A DNA stretch of 64,000 bases from Hyaloperonospora brassicae (taxonomy: Eukaryota; Oomycota; Peronosporomycetes; Peronosporales; Peronosporaceae): contig CANTFL010000059.1 of the NCBI GenBank assembly GCA_947650285.1, positions 62,001 to 126,000 of the forward strand, written 5' to 3'. How positions within the stretch are numbered: the first letter of the stretch is position 1; each line of letters opens with the position of its first letter. Made by a program: the position numbers and the translations under genes. Shown here one piece after another: positions 23,143 to 34,799 of this stretch. Under the pieces are notes generated by a model. That model was given only the letters and a program-made list of their open reading frames with translations, was not told the DNA's origin and did no database searches.

Positions 23143-25023
23143 TTCACAGAAATATCCGATACGTACTAAAAAAGGAGCGAAGACGTGTCCCGAAATCGTG
23201 TCAGGCTTTAAAGTCGATGAGAGCGGTTTGCAGTTTATCTGCCTGATTGTGAATAACAGTCCGGAGAGCGCGATAATTTAGCATGTCTGGTTATGCTAGA
23301 GACGCTACAGTACGCTTCTTGCTCCCTTACCAATTTGTATAAACATAGTTTATCGAGGGATTGGCAATACTTATTAGTATATCGATTACGATTCCACTAG
23401 AGCTGGCTATATCAAAGTATACAACTCTATTGTGATAAAACGCACTGACTGTAACCGTAAAGAATTATCCTACGTTCTATGAAAAAAGCACTGACTGTGA
23501 TATAGTAAAACTGTTCGCTGCATTGTAAGAAAAATGCATGGCAATTTGAAAAATAAAAACCGGAACAAATCATTGTCGTGTAGTACATCTCCTCGCTACC
23601 CATGACATTCAAGTTCATAATAGAGCTAAGCACTCGAGCCGATTTATAATCAAGCGAAGTCTAGCACATCTATGTCACGTTTAAAAAACGCATAGAACTA
23701 CGAATAATGTTATTTTTTGCTGTTTCAATGCAAAGGACGTTATGTACACGATCGACAACAATAATCTAAAACTTTATTTCCTTCAAACATTCTATCTAAT
23801 TGTGGGCCAAGACAACGTGATATGATGGCGTACCGATCACAAGTGTGCGATCTACGAACGTAGATCGCATTATGAAATAATAATCGTTCGCTGTACCGGT
23901 ATATCGTTGGTATCTTCATACTTACTTAGGTATATAATGCGGAGTATTTTATCGTTGCGATCAATACTGATTAAGAACGGATTTGAGGAGATACAAAAAT
24001 ACGATTAGTTCATAAATGGATTCCGCGATTTACGATGGACGCAAATATATTAATAAGAAGCATGAATCACGGGATCTCATTTAAAGAAAGTGTTAATAAT
24101 ATAGCTAGAGACGAAATTAGCTCCTTCGAGCTTTTGGTAATTACAAAGAGGTTTTGCGATTTATAAACCGTCATTCGACACAATTACACGCTGGAATTTG
24201 ACGAAGTCGAAGCAGGCACAAAATTATTTCTGTATCATGATAGTTGATTTGAAATAAGCGAGAAAAAATACAAATGTGGCAGGTAAATTTTAAGCTGTGA
24301 AAATATGCGGTGACCACGCTTACAACTGATGGTAGCGAGCATTCTAAATAGAATATGTATACGATCGTGCATTTGTCGAGGTCAAGACCAATTTGTTTTA
24401 CCTACTAATCAATAATTGATAGATGGCGCAAAAAATATCCTGAACAATATTAATGAAGCATTACGGCCAGAAAAAAGTGTAGAGGTCAATCTTGAATGAG
24501 GTGAATATTGAAGTGGATATGATAAGAGATGTTCGATCCGGCCATTAAAGTTGATATGGGCGGATCAGTGGTCTTTATCTGGTAAAATGAAAGTGGTATC
24601 ACGGTCCGAGGTAAGTGAACGAGGATGAGAGGAGCCGCGGAGCTCTTCTGCAGACATATTAAACGGGAAAGAGAGCGTAAAAACGCATCAGGATGACTCA
24701 GATGAAAGCGATAATTCTAATGAGCCATGATATATGTTAAATGGTGCTAGATTGTTGCACATGCTACAAGATTGAGTAAATAGATCCTAGGGAGTAGCAC
24801 ATGCTATATTTTGGGATTATGCATTCAGTAGCTAAAATTCAAATAAATTACCCCGTATAATTCTGAGAGACGATATCATATTGACTGATTAAGCAGAGAT
24901 CGATAATCGAACGAAAATATGAACGAGTTATTTAGTGAAAGATTGTCGTGGTGATCTTATTTTAAACTATTGTATACATACTTCGTTGTGGCGGATCTCA
25001 AGAAGTTTTAGAACCGAGGGGGC
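23143..25023. other. Strongly AT-rich stretch, no gene
   Basis: Stops are dense in all frames and no motif is visible. A few words near 24480-24720 resemble Gypsy pol codons after heavy mutation, but I cannot align them. Treated as decayed repeat DNA just outside the left LTR of the large element. Confidence 0.6.
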
Positions 25024-25616
25024 TGTGGTGGAGTGGTGATCACAAATTCCTTGTGATCCCGACTCTCCACTGGCGCCCGGACGACCGACTAACGGAGGGG
25101 GTACCCCTATTCTGTGTTCTGTATGTTCTTGCTCACCTTGTGTACCCGTCGGTGGGGCGGGTTGCGCTCTTCTTGATGGACTTGAGCTGAAGCTGAGCTT
25201 GACCATCTTAGGGATAGGTGTTGATCGGGTGGAAATGCTTCAACCGGTCAAATATAGGTGCGGATCGCGTGGAAATTCTTCACTCGATCGCTTGCAACTT
25301 GGGCGCTCTCCCAGAGTCTCCTTTTCCAGGGGTGATGCTTGATACGCGAGCCTTCTGACCACTTGAGCCGTCTCGCGATCTTGAATCTGAACTCTAGGGT
25401 TCACTGCGTCCTATCATAATTGAGGAGGGGAGAGAATTGACTTCTGCCTGGACAAACAATTCAAGGGCGAAGTTCGATTCGACGTGAATGACTCTCTATT
25501 CAACGGGAGGCCAAAGATCCTGCCCGGGAGAAGTTGACGCGTGTCTTTTGTTGCAAATTCCATTCTGTTTAATGTCAACCAACCAAGTCCAAAGCCTATA
25601 ACTATGCCTATCTGTT
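25024..25616 (-). repeat. 3' LTR of the Chronos-like element
   Basis: It shares about 97% of its bases with 37091-37685 by eye. The first 300 bases are practically identical, and about fifteen substitutions and small indels fall in the rest. An 8-base inverted repeat GATCACAA/TTGTGATC lies at its left end. Confidence 0.8.
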
Positions 25617-25704
25617 CGCTTGGTCTGCTGTTGCGTGTCGCCTGTCTATGTCATTCACATCTTGCATCATGTGGTTTACAGCAGATAATCCATAGTGGAT
25701 CGCC

Positions 25705-25950
25705 CCATACCGGATTGCAGAGTACCGGATCGCAGAGTACCGGATCGCAGAACGTCAGATCGCAGAGAACCGGATCGAGAAATGTGACCCACACCAATTA
25801 GGTGATCCACACCAATTACGTGATCCATGCCAATTATACGTCCACACCAATGACGTATCCAGTGGATCGCGGTGTAGTGGATCGCGGTGTAATGGATCGC
25901 GAGTCAGCGGGTCGCGCGGTGGCGAATCGCGATATGTGATCCACGCCGGG
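25705..25950. repeat. GATC-rich short tandem repeats
   Basis: A 15-base unit like GGATCGCAGAGTACC recurs about four times (25725-25775). An 18-19 base unit like GTGATCCACACCAATTAC follows three to four times (25785-25850), then repeated GTGGATCGCGGTGTA. It lies between the left LTR and the antisense ORF. Confidence 0.65.
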
Positions 25951-26468
25951 TACTTTATCCACCTCGATTAGCAGGACACACTTCGGGTAGATTGTGGTCG
26001 ATCGTTCGTATTTCCGACCGGGCATCCAAATTAGGATCACCGTCACGTCCGAAACTTCGCATACTGCATTATCTTGATGATCCACTATCCCAGCTTGCTT
26101 CCATGTCCACCTACATCCCATTGTGTCTATCGACCCAGTACCCCACTTGACTGTTACCCCTTAAATGATCCAGTTCTTGCACCTTGGTGATCCAAAACTT
26201 CGATTGCAGATCGCGATCGGTCAATCGTCGATCCTTGACTATACTCCTTGACCGTTAGGTGGATCACTCTGCATAATTTCCGCAGTCATTTCCTGTCACT
26301 CAGTCGTGTGACACCATCATTCGTGCTAATGGGCCCATCTTCGTACGCGCTCCACCATTCAAATTGATTTTCGCACTTAAGGCGGATTGCACGATCCACC
26401 CTCCCGTCATTCTTCCTTCGCGGTTCTCCACAATCTCCCCCTTCACCGGCGATTGACATACAGTGTTG

Positions 26469-28874
26469 ATGGACTGTGCACCCACAACGCCCATGGCTCC
26501 TTCATCACCTGCACCGTCCACCCTGAAGGCCGATAGACCTATCCCGCCTATTTCTCCGCCGCCGGATTCACCCGTTAGAAGGCCAATGGTATTGCCGTCG
26601 TCTCGGTTGAGCGTTGCATCCTTGTTGTATCGCGATAATTTGACTGCGGGGATCGCAGCGCTCTACGATCAACTGGATCTTCATGCCGCGGTTGTTGCAG
26701 ACTACCACTCGTAGGAGGAGTTATGTCGGGACCAGAAACTGCAGATTGAACGACTGCAAACGGAGTTGCAATCGTACGTCGAGCTCGCCCCGCGCTTGGC
26801 GAACTATTTTCAGGAGCGTTATCTCGGCCTCTGGACTGATCGCCAAGACATGATCGAGAGGTTGCACGGGTTACAGACGGAGCTGGCGCGTCGCTTGGGT
26901 CAAGATCATGTGGTCCGAGAACTCAAGACGGCTCTTTTAGAAGCCGAAGGTAAGTTCAAACAAGTCGAGGATCGACGCATTCGTGAATCGTTCATCGCCC
27001 AACAACAAGTGGAAGCGTTGAATTCGCGCCTGGCTGCTGCGGAATCGAAGCCGGGTGAGGATCTCCAAGCTGCAAAAGCTAAGGCATAAAAGTACAAAAA
27101 CTCTTCAGCAGAGTGGACAAGAAACTTGACACGGCCAGACTGGCGTTAAAAGACATGTCGAAGACATATCAAGACCGCCTCCGTGAACAAGAGCTCGTAG
27201 AGGCAGAGCTGCTACGGCTGCGATCGGACCTCGCGGACCGGGACGCCCAGGTGGATCGTCTGCGCAGTCAAGCATCGAACTGGGTACAGCAGTGTCTATC
27301 GGCCGTCCGCGATCGCGACACTATACGAACTCACCTGGCTCTATTGGCTTCTGGATCGCTTTGCCTTCCTTCAAATGTACCGTATACGGCCTCCGCTACC
27401 GCACCAACCGGCAAGCGATCCAGGTCCACGGATCCCGGTCTCTCGATCAAGCGTCACCGTCATGCGAAGCTGACACAGGCCAGATCAGATTCGGTGGACA
27501 CCCCTAAGGCCAAGTCAGCCGGTGAGTCTCCGCGATCTGCTGGACCAGAGCGATCTGCTGGACCAGTGCAATCTGCTGGACCAGTGCGATCTGATGGAAT
27601 GCCGCGCGTCTCCACGCAATCTTCTAGATGGACTCGCTCACACGAATCCACACCCACGTCAGGATCGGCACGGAATCCAACAACTCAAGGCATCGCGGGT
27701 GGTAAGCGATCCGCCTCCCAATTAAGAAGTAAACAGGCCCAGAAGCTTCCGGCCAGCGTTCCATCTCTCTCCGATAAAGAATCGTTCGAGTCTTTTAAAG
27801 AAAATACTATAACCGCCTTATCTAGATCGCGACCTTCGTTGCGGCGCCGTGAATCGTCGAGCAATGCTCCAACTTCTGCCGGATCGGTGCCTACCCTAAT
27901 TCCAGTGAATTTTCTCAGCCCCGAGTCCGGATCGCCTCCTCTTTCGAGTGAATCCGCACCACCCGCCGAGCCCCGAGTCTTGAATGTGGACATCTTTGGC
28001 AAAGCGTCAAGTGACTCCGATGGACTTGTCAGCATGACCGGCAGATCTTAGGATGCCGAGACTGCCGTACTTCCGCCGGCGGAATACGACCGTTTGGCTC
28101 CGACCCGAGTACCTCGCGATGAATGGTTTCCCGGGTACCGCGATCGGGTTCCCTGGTCTAGCCCCCAGGTACACCCGTGGTCGGCCCGTCGTCTCAGCCT
28201 GACCTCCGTGGCGGAGATGGACGTGGATACCTTGTTCAAGCATTTGACACGGCCGGGGGAGTACATCTTCTCAGTACACACCGCGCCTCGATCCAAAGAT
28301 GCTCCGCCTGAATCTGAATGAATTCCACGGCTGGTTACTTTGGCTCAAGTGATAGCACTGTACCAGCAAGAGTCTTGGAACCAATACCCTAGCCAATTCA
28401 CACCGGTCTCGTTTCACGAAACTGGTTGGTTCGCAGAATCGGTATCTGCGTACCGAGACTTCGAGACCCGGCATCGAAAGGCTCTGTGGGAGGCAACCCA
28501 CGCCATTTATTTGCCGGCCAAGCAGCGCGATCGCGATCCGAAGTTGGCGTGGATTTACCAGCAGCGCAAACAGCGGCGATCGCGATCCGGACCCTGATGA
28601 AGAAAATTTTGCGTTCTATCCTTCAGGGGATGATCGACGGACACTGCGATTCGGATCTGTTCCTCGATGTGTTCGTGAAGCATCTCCCGTCACCGGTCGA
28701 GATGCGTCTCGGTACCCGGTTTTGGGCGATTATCCGAAAAGCATTCCCAACCTGATCTCCGCGTTGGCGCGTTTGGATACAGCTGAACCCTGGCGCAACC
28801 AGTTTCGATCCTGCATCGAGGATCACCCAGGGTCGTCGATCACTCGCTTGTCGGGTAAATATTTTTTGAAGTAG
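26469..28874 (+). CDS. Antisense ORF of the retroelement (coiled-coil protein, broken)
   Basis: On the strand opposite gag-pol, three stops and two or three frame changes interrupt an otherwise open region of about 800 codons. In order: a proline/serine-rich start (ATG 26469, in the first segment to 26714); a coiled-coil segment with heptad-like Leu/Glu/Arg (26766-27089 and the start of 27113-28051); a basic KRSRSTDPG region; an 18-base tandem repeat at 27534-27597 giving SAGPER/SAGPVQ/SAGPVR; a long Ser/Pro/Arg-rich stretch; and a better structured C-terminal part (28094-28874) with ESWNQYPSQF and HRKALWEATHAIYLP. I recognise no family. It fills the space between the chromodomain end and the 3' LTR and is convergent with pol. 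Plant Tat/Ogre-type elements also carry antisense ORFs there; a similar role here is inference. Confidence 0.6.
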
Positions 28875-29079
28875 TCCGTAGCGATCCGACAGTTTGTTTT
28901 AATCGGTCAATACATATCCACCTTTATCTTCCTTGTTGATCATTACTTGACTTCATCTCATTTGCCTTTTCTAATGATTCACTGCGATCAAGTTCGATAC
29001 CTGGATCGCCACACACAACCCTTCCCTTTGTTCACATCTGCATCCTCCTTGCAGGCAGCTTCCGGTCTACACATCGATT

Positions 29080-29600
29080 ATTCATCTACCGCTACTTCGT
29101 GTGATTGCATCACCTCTAAGCGATTCTTGCTGACTCGATCGAGATCGAACTCTTGCAGCAAGGCCCCACAGTTCAAGTCGACCTCATCTATCCAAGTCGG
29201 ATCGATCGATTCCTTCCATTGCACCAAATACTGTCGCTGCACTCTGCAAAATGCGTCCTTCTGCCGGACCGCACATACAATATCTTTTCGACGATAAATT
29301 CATCTTCATTCAATGTGCAATCCCAGCTATCTTCCGGCAGCAGGGATTCGTCAAAATCTAAGCGATCCGCCTCTTCAACGTTCCACAAGTTTTTGGCCGA
29401 TCCGGGAAGGGGTTCACCCGCTTAATCTTGGATATATGTACCAACGGGAATAATCGATATGGTGTATTCGAGATCTCCAAACGTAATGCGCGTCTCCCGC
29501 AATTTGTTTTAACCAAAATGACCCGTGCCACATATGTGCCAGCTTTCGGACGTATCCTTCTTTCACTCGATATAAATAGAGCCATACTTGCGATCCCGCT
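29080..29600 (-). pseudogene. Integrase C-terminus and chromodomain of the retroelement
   Basis: The minus strand at 29585-29358 gives RTYVARVILVKTNC-like and PYRLFPLVHISKIKRV stretches, the SH3-like tail of Gypsy integrases (pattern Y..HVS.LK). From 29300 downwards comes DEFIVEKILYVRSGRR, then a stop, then a frame with WIDEVDLNCGALLQEFD. This fits a chromodomain (aromatic start, VEKIL..R, W..E..L), which tethers integration to histone-marked chromatin in chromoviruses. It is split by stops and not functional. Confidence 0.7.
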
Positions 29601-29734
29601 TCGATCTCATGCGATCCGTCTTCAGTATTGTGTCGGTCGTCCCGGTCGTCGATCGCGATCCTTAGTCGATTATCAACGACTTATATCGCTCGTTGATATT
29701 GACGCTGTATATGGTATCGCTATCTTCGAAGTTC

Positions 29735-30813
29735 TCAATCCCGTCGTTTGGTGCTACCCAAAGGCAAAGTCGCTTTCAGCGTCGATCTAGGGTCCCAACC
29801 GTGGATCAGGTAAAATGGCGTATCTCCTCGTACAAAATCCTGTGCCGTATTGATGGCGAGCGTCAACCTCTCTGCGTACTCGTTCCAATCCTTCTGATCC
29901 GTATCTGTTACGTACATCTTTAACGCCCTCGTCAATGTCTGCACCATTCTTTCTGCTGTTCCATTGGCTTGGGGTCGATATGCCATAGTAGCACGCTGTT
30001 TCTGCCCCGCAATCCGGTTGAACGCTCATAAGAAATCGGACATGAATCCTGGCACTCGATCATGGCCGATCGCTTCAATGGCTCCAAATCTTTGAAACAC
30101 TAACTCTTCGTAACTTTCAGCGATCGTTTGATCAGTTCTGGAGGAACTCGCCTTGGAGATTACGTACCCTGAGAACAGATCTACCCACAGAAACAACTCA
30201 GTGTTTTCCTTGAAAGATCGCGGCAACACTGGAATGTGATCCATAGCAATTATCTGAAACGGATAAGTGGCTTGGACATTCCCCAGCGATTCGCCGCGCA
30301 GGATAAGGTTACCTTTCGCGTCGTGCAACTAACACATTCTCCCACATAACGCTGGACACTCCGATGGAGCCCTCTCCAGTGGAACTTGGCCCGTATTTGT
30401 TGGTATGTTCTGCCGATACCTTGGTGTCCGCCCTCCAGACTGGTATGATAACGTTGCAGGAAATCTTGCTGCAATAGTCCCGGTACCACCAAACGAATGA
30501 ATTCTACGCGGCTATCTGGATCTTCCGTCGATAGCGGGCAGAAAAACAGTAGTCCGCCTTCGTCAACTTCATAATCGTGTGCGATCCGAGCACATAACTT
30601 TGCTTCTTCTATACTCAACTTCGTTATGTCTCCGATCAGGAATTTCTTTAGGTTGGCGATCCAAATCTCTTCTTCCTGTGCTTTCTTGATTCTCTCGATT
30701 CTGATCCTCCGAACGACTTCCTCTTGCATTACTTCAGGTGATCGTCTTCTCCTTACGGCTGATCTAGTAACGGTAAGTAATTTTACGACCCGAACGACAC
30801 TTTTGGATGTCAA
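29735..30813 (-). pseudogene. Retroelement integrase (H2C2 and DDE core)
   Basis: The H2C2 zinc module is at about 30350-30440 (RYHTSLEGGHQGIGRTY...CVSCTTRK). The catalytic core follows across a frame change: IIAMDHIPV with the first Asp, GHDRVPGFMSDF with the second, and YRPQANGTAERMVQ with the Glu. The spacing suits the DD35E arrangement. Two ORFs (30813-30250 and 30328-30026) overlap in different frames and a stop splits the core at about 30026, so it is broken. It lies directly downstream of the second RNase H, as in Ty3/Gypsy pol. Confidence 0.85.
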
Positions 30814-30888
30814 TTACTCGTCCAACCGGTTCAACAAATGTAAATTCCGACGATCATGATCGGATAAAGTCATCGTGCCTGTCTCTTT

Positions 30889-31260
30889 TTATAAAGATCT
30901 GCTTACCAGTCGATCAGCACTCTGATTCCGGTCCCTTTTTTTGTGTAAAAATTCGTGGATCGGCCACGATCGGAGTTCCTCCATAGCTTTTTGACGTAGC
31001 AACTGTAATCCGGGCGCCTTGCAGTCAATTTCTCCGCGCATCTGCCGGACCACTAAGTTAGACAAGCCGCAAATGATGATGCGCCCCCGCGCTTGATCGG
31101 CCAGGAAATTAAAACCTAGTAGCAGACCACGATATTCGGCTTCGTTTAATGTCAGGTCTGTTGCGTATTCGGCTGCGACATTTACGATCTTCCATTCCGG
31201 GAGCTTCCACACTATTGCACTATATGCCCTGCCTTATGTTTGGTTCGGGCCGATCCATCG
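30889..31260 (-). pseudogene. Second RNase H domain (archaeal/plant-like type)
   Basis: A segment starting VVIFDGSARTKHKAG (31290-31212) and continuing in another frame as TLNEAEYRGLLLGFNFLADQ, IIICGLSNLVVRQMRG and HEFLHKKRDRNQSADRLVSRSL has the order of motifs of a complete RNase H (D-G-S, N-x-A-E-Y, D/N in the third strand, N-x-x-A-D). It follows the ordinary Gypsy RNase H encoded at 31600-31813, so pol carries two. Dual RNase H has been described in oomycete Gypsy elements and in plant Tat elements; here the second copy is split by frameshifts. Confidence 0.75.
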
Positions 31261-31597
31261 AAAATGACCACCGAAAGACTTTCACCTTCCTCGACCGTTG
31301 GTGGCGGCATACTTATGGTATGTTTTGGCTGCTTCCTCGGGGCGAGCGCAATCAACATCTCGTAAACCTCTTCGCGCGGGGTAATGCTGGCGGCAAGCGT
31401 GCCAAGTATTTCATCTTCTCCCTTTTCACACTTCTGTATCTCCAGCGTCCAATTTGATAGCAACGCCGCCCTTCTCCCGAGCCTCCCATTAAGGCCTGAA
31501 GATTGTACCAGCCAGGCCAAAGTTGAATGAAGTGTGAGTAACTTGATCTCTCATGCAACCAACATAGTGTAGCCGATATCCAGGATGCGCAGCAAAG

Positions 31598-31813
31598 CTA
31601 AACTTCTTTCTCCACCATTCCATAGTTAATTTCGTAAGGATTAAGCGTTCTGCTCGTGAACGTTGCAGGCCAGTATACTCCATCGTGTTCTTGTAGCAAA
31701 GTTGCAGATACTGCCCATTTGCTAGCATAGACCACGATCACTGGAGGGCGATATGGATCAAAATGTTCAAGAAGTGGAGTCTTAGCGATCTTGTTCTTCA
31801 ACATGTTGAACAA
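31598..31813 (-). pseudogene. RT-linked RNase H domain of the retroelement
   Basis: LLEHFDPYRPPVIVVYASKWAVSATLLQEHDGVYWPATFTSRTL is the standard Gypsy RNase H start (Asp usually in VxxDAS; here VVYASK), followed by NPYEINYGMVEKEV. The first catalytic Asp appears replaced by Tyr. A homologous stretch occurs in the relic at 40250-40440. It is connected to RT through the repeat-bearing linker at 31855-32003. Confidence 0.8.
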
Positions 31814-31854
31814 AATTATCGCCTTCTTCCATCAGTTTCTGTCCGTACAGGTAT

Positions 31855-32003
31855 GATCGCCCCCCACAGAACTGAAAAACAATAGATCGCCTCTTTAACA
31901 CTGTTACGGTTCGGATCGCCCCCAGCAACACCGGAACACATTGGATCGCCCCCTGTGACACTGGAAAACGCTGGATCACCCCCTGTATCACTTTTACGGT
32001 TTG
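31855..32003 (-). repeat. Five 30-base repeats inside pol, encoding 10-residue units
   Basis: Units begin GATCGCCCC (or close variants) at 31855, 31885, 31914, 31944 and 31974, a period of 29-30 bases. On the minus strand three of them read SVTGGDPxxx, SVAGGDPxxx and similar, in one frame. They lie in the linker between RT and RNase H, where Gypsy polyproteins normally have no repeats. Confidence 0.75.
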
Positions 32004-32202
32004 GATTGTGATCACCAAGACACTTCCTGTCGCCCGTTCTCTTTCTATTCCGTGTTGACGATTCCGCCTCATCGATACGTCGAATCTTATAGAAGTCGGC
32101 TTCGCGTAATTCGTTAAGCACTGATGCATATATCGAAAAATCTTAAATAAATCGGTTATAGCTATTCAAACTCCCTAAAATCGACTGCATCGACCGTAGC
32201 GT

Positions 32203-33252
32203 TCAAGGAAACGGAATGTTGATCAGTGATCCGAGATCCTTTGGGTGGACTTCCAATCCAGCGAATGATACTTGATGACCGAGATAGTCGACGTTGCGTC
32301 GTCCCCAGAAATTTTTGGTCAGGCTAATCGACAAATTACACATGTCGCATGCACGAAGAAATCTATCCACTCTTTCGTACAAATTGATCCACGGTGTAGA
32401 TGAAATCAGTATGTCATCGATGTGCGATCTTCGACCTAGCACAGATGGTGTCTGACCGGTGTCCGGCTCTCCTTCTGTGAACACGTCGATCTGTTTGGAC
32501 GTCTCCATAGAAGAGGCGTCCGGATCAGCACCGAATTTCATATATCCATTCAGTGCATTGCCGATCAGGCGTCGGTAAATCTGTGGAGCGTTTTTCAACC
32601 CAAACGGCATCCGTAGCCATTAAAACAAGCCTGACGGCGTGATGAATGCTGACTTCCTTCTTGCTCGTTCTGTCATCTCCACCTCCGAAAATTTGCTTGC
32701 AATGTCCAGTGAGCAGTACCACATCGATTTGTCCATGTCTTGTATAAGTTCATTGATTAATGGAATTAAGTACACCATCAGCCTTTTAAATTGATTTACC
32801 CGTCGATATTCGATGCACAATCGAATGTCCTCGTCATTATTCTTGATGATAAAGAGGATAGTCGAGGCCCAATGTGATGTGAAAGGTCGAATAATCTTGG
32901 CCGATAGCAACCCTATAATCACATTTGCTAGCTTTTTGCGAAACTTGGGTGGTACTGGCCGTACTCTTTGCGCAATCGGGCTTGTTCCTCCTACGTCAAT
33001 ATCGCATATCGCCCCTTGTGCGGCTGGAGGGAGTGCGTTTTCATTACGAAAAAGAAGGTGCTTGTTTCTCCAGATCAGTTGTCGTAATTGTTCTTGATCA
33101 TCAGTCAGCGGTACATCTGGATCACCTACCTGAATATCGTCGATCGCAACTTTGGCAGTGGGCGTAACAATGTCGGGCAGTACCGCCATGTGCTGATCCA
33201 CATCCTCGGCGTACAACTCCCCACTAGAATGACGATAGGTAGCGACGCCCAA
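32203..33252 (-). pseudogene. Reverse transcriptase of the retroelement
   Basis: In minus-strand order: VRPVPPKFRKKL, IIRPFTSHWASTILFIIK, RLCIEYRRVNQ, CSLDIASKF, KSAFITPSGLF, a stop at about 32620, then RMPFGLKNAPQIYRRL and SHIDDILISS at about 32400-32435, then NVDYLGHQVSFAGLEV. These are the Gypsy RT blocks in the right order. The catalytic tetrad is HIDD instead of YIDD or YVDD, and a stop falls just before the MPFGL block, so the enzyme is inactive in this copy. An insertion of about 30 residues separates the YRRL and DD blocks. Confidence 0.9.
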
Positions 33253-33974
33253 TTATCCCACGATCCGGTCATTATCCGGACCAGGCTCTTCGTCGATCGT
33301 CACACCTGGTGAAGATCCGGCCTCTTTCTTTGACTGATCCCCTGCTCCATTATTCTTCGTGCATTAGTGAATCGTATGAACCACGGGCATGACACTTGTA
33401 GGTCGGTGATCCGCTTGTAGATCGTCGATCGCGTCATGCGATCCGTCATGCGATCGATCGAAGTCCTTGTCTTTATTCGTCGCGGCATCTTTAATTGGCC
33501 TTCCGGGTGCTCGAACGCTTCTGCACTTCTCCTTGATATTGTTAACGACACGTGGCAGTGGGTCCACACGTGGAACTAATTTCTCGTTTCGGATCGGGCT
33601 GTCCTTTGATACATTATTCCTCGTACGCCGACTTCAAACCTTCTTTGGCGTAGGGTAAGTTGGGTGATCCACAAGCGGTCCCGCGTATGCGGGCGAAACT
33701 TCTTCCTCTTTTTCAGTCGTAGCTTCAAAGGCTAGTGTCTGCCACTCGTTGTACCGTCGCTATCCAACCGATACATAGCCTATGTATCGAGGACCAGGTC
33801 AGCAGCCATAATACAGCCTAAGGTCGGTTCGCGATCGAGATTAACTACCGTATCACTGAGATTTGTCAGCTGCAAGAACTTGATCCGACCTATCCCAGTG
33901 ATTAAGGTGGGTAAACATGTAAGATCGCGCCTTATCCAGAGCTTGGCGTTAGAGTGGGCGTTGCCGATCCTTAT

Positions 33975-34410
33975 CTACGCCCATCTACCGACCGGCAGCA
34001 CCAAGAGCTGTTCTGGGGTCACGATTGGATGCATTAATGATCCGTACAGAGGTCTGCAACCTGCTAGATGAGTTCTCACTTCATCTGGAAATATTAGTGT
34101 CCCATCAGCCAAATCCAGAACAATACCTGCGGGTAATATGAAATCCATACCCAAGATTGCTCCTTGAACCACTTAATCACGCACCCAAACATTAAAATAA
34201 TGTACCAGCGATTCATTTAGGGTGATCTTGATCTTGGTACGTCCTTCGATCATTTACGTGTTCTCACCTTTCCCCACACACTCATGTTTCTGATTCTCGT
34301 CAATGACACATTCCACCTTAAGATCAAAGACGGTGTCCACGATCAAGATTTCAGCTCGTGAGTCCAGTAGCATCGTGGCCTTTTCGTCGTTAATCTTCCC
34401 AACCACTTAA
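33975..34410 (-). pseudogene. Retroviral-type aspartic protease remnant
   Basis: ATMLLDSRAEILIVD fits the Gypsy protease active-site strand (LLDSGAE type) with the glycine of D-S/T-G changed to arginine. Further on, GAILGMDFILPAGIVLDLADGTL matches the conserved ILGMDFL...G...D flap-side block. Stops separate the two halves. It sits between the zinc knuckles and RT as expected. Confidence 0.75.
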
Positions 34411-34799
34411 GCTTGCTTGAATTATTATCCCGGTGTATGGTACTTCCAGTATCCCCTTGACTCTCCCGGCGCTAAGACGAGTGATATCTTGGTGGGCGAT
34501 CAGGCGTACCCATCATGTCGTCTAACACTCGAAATGGAACGCAGATAGTTTGAACAATCACATGTATCTTGCCGATCATCCTGCTTGTCCTCGTCTCCGT
34601 CGGCCCACTTCCTCTCCACAAATGCATATACGCAGAGCCTAGAACGCTCGGCTAGTACCAAATTCCAACCTGGCGAGCGTCCAAATTTTGCATCTTCTCG
34701 TCTTGTTCCGGCAACATCCCTGCATTCTTGGTAGACACATATCACTGACGGATCATGTAATAAAACTGTTCCATCGGGCACTTTTCTTCATCGTGGATG

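Noticed and set aside
25072..25090. TGGCGCCCGGACG (also at about 37137) as a retroviral-type tRNA-Lys primer-binding site
   Set aside because: It lies inside both LTR copies and on the strand opposite gag-pol, so it cannot be the primer site of this element.
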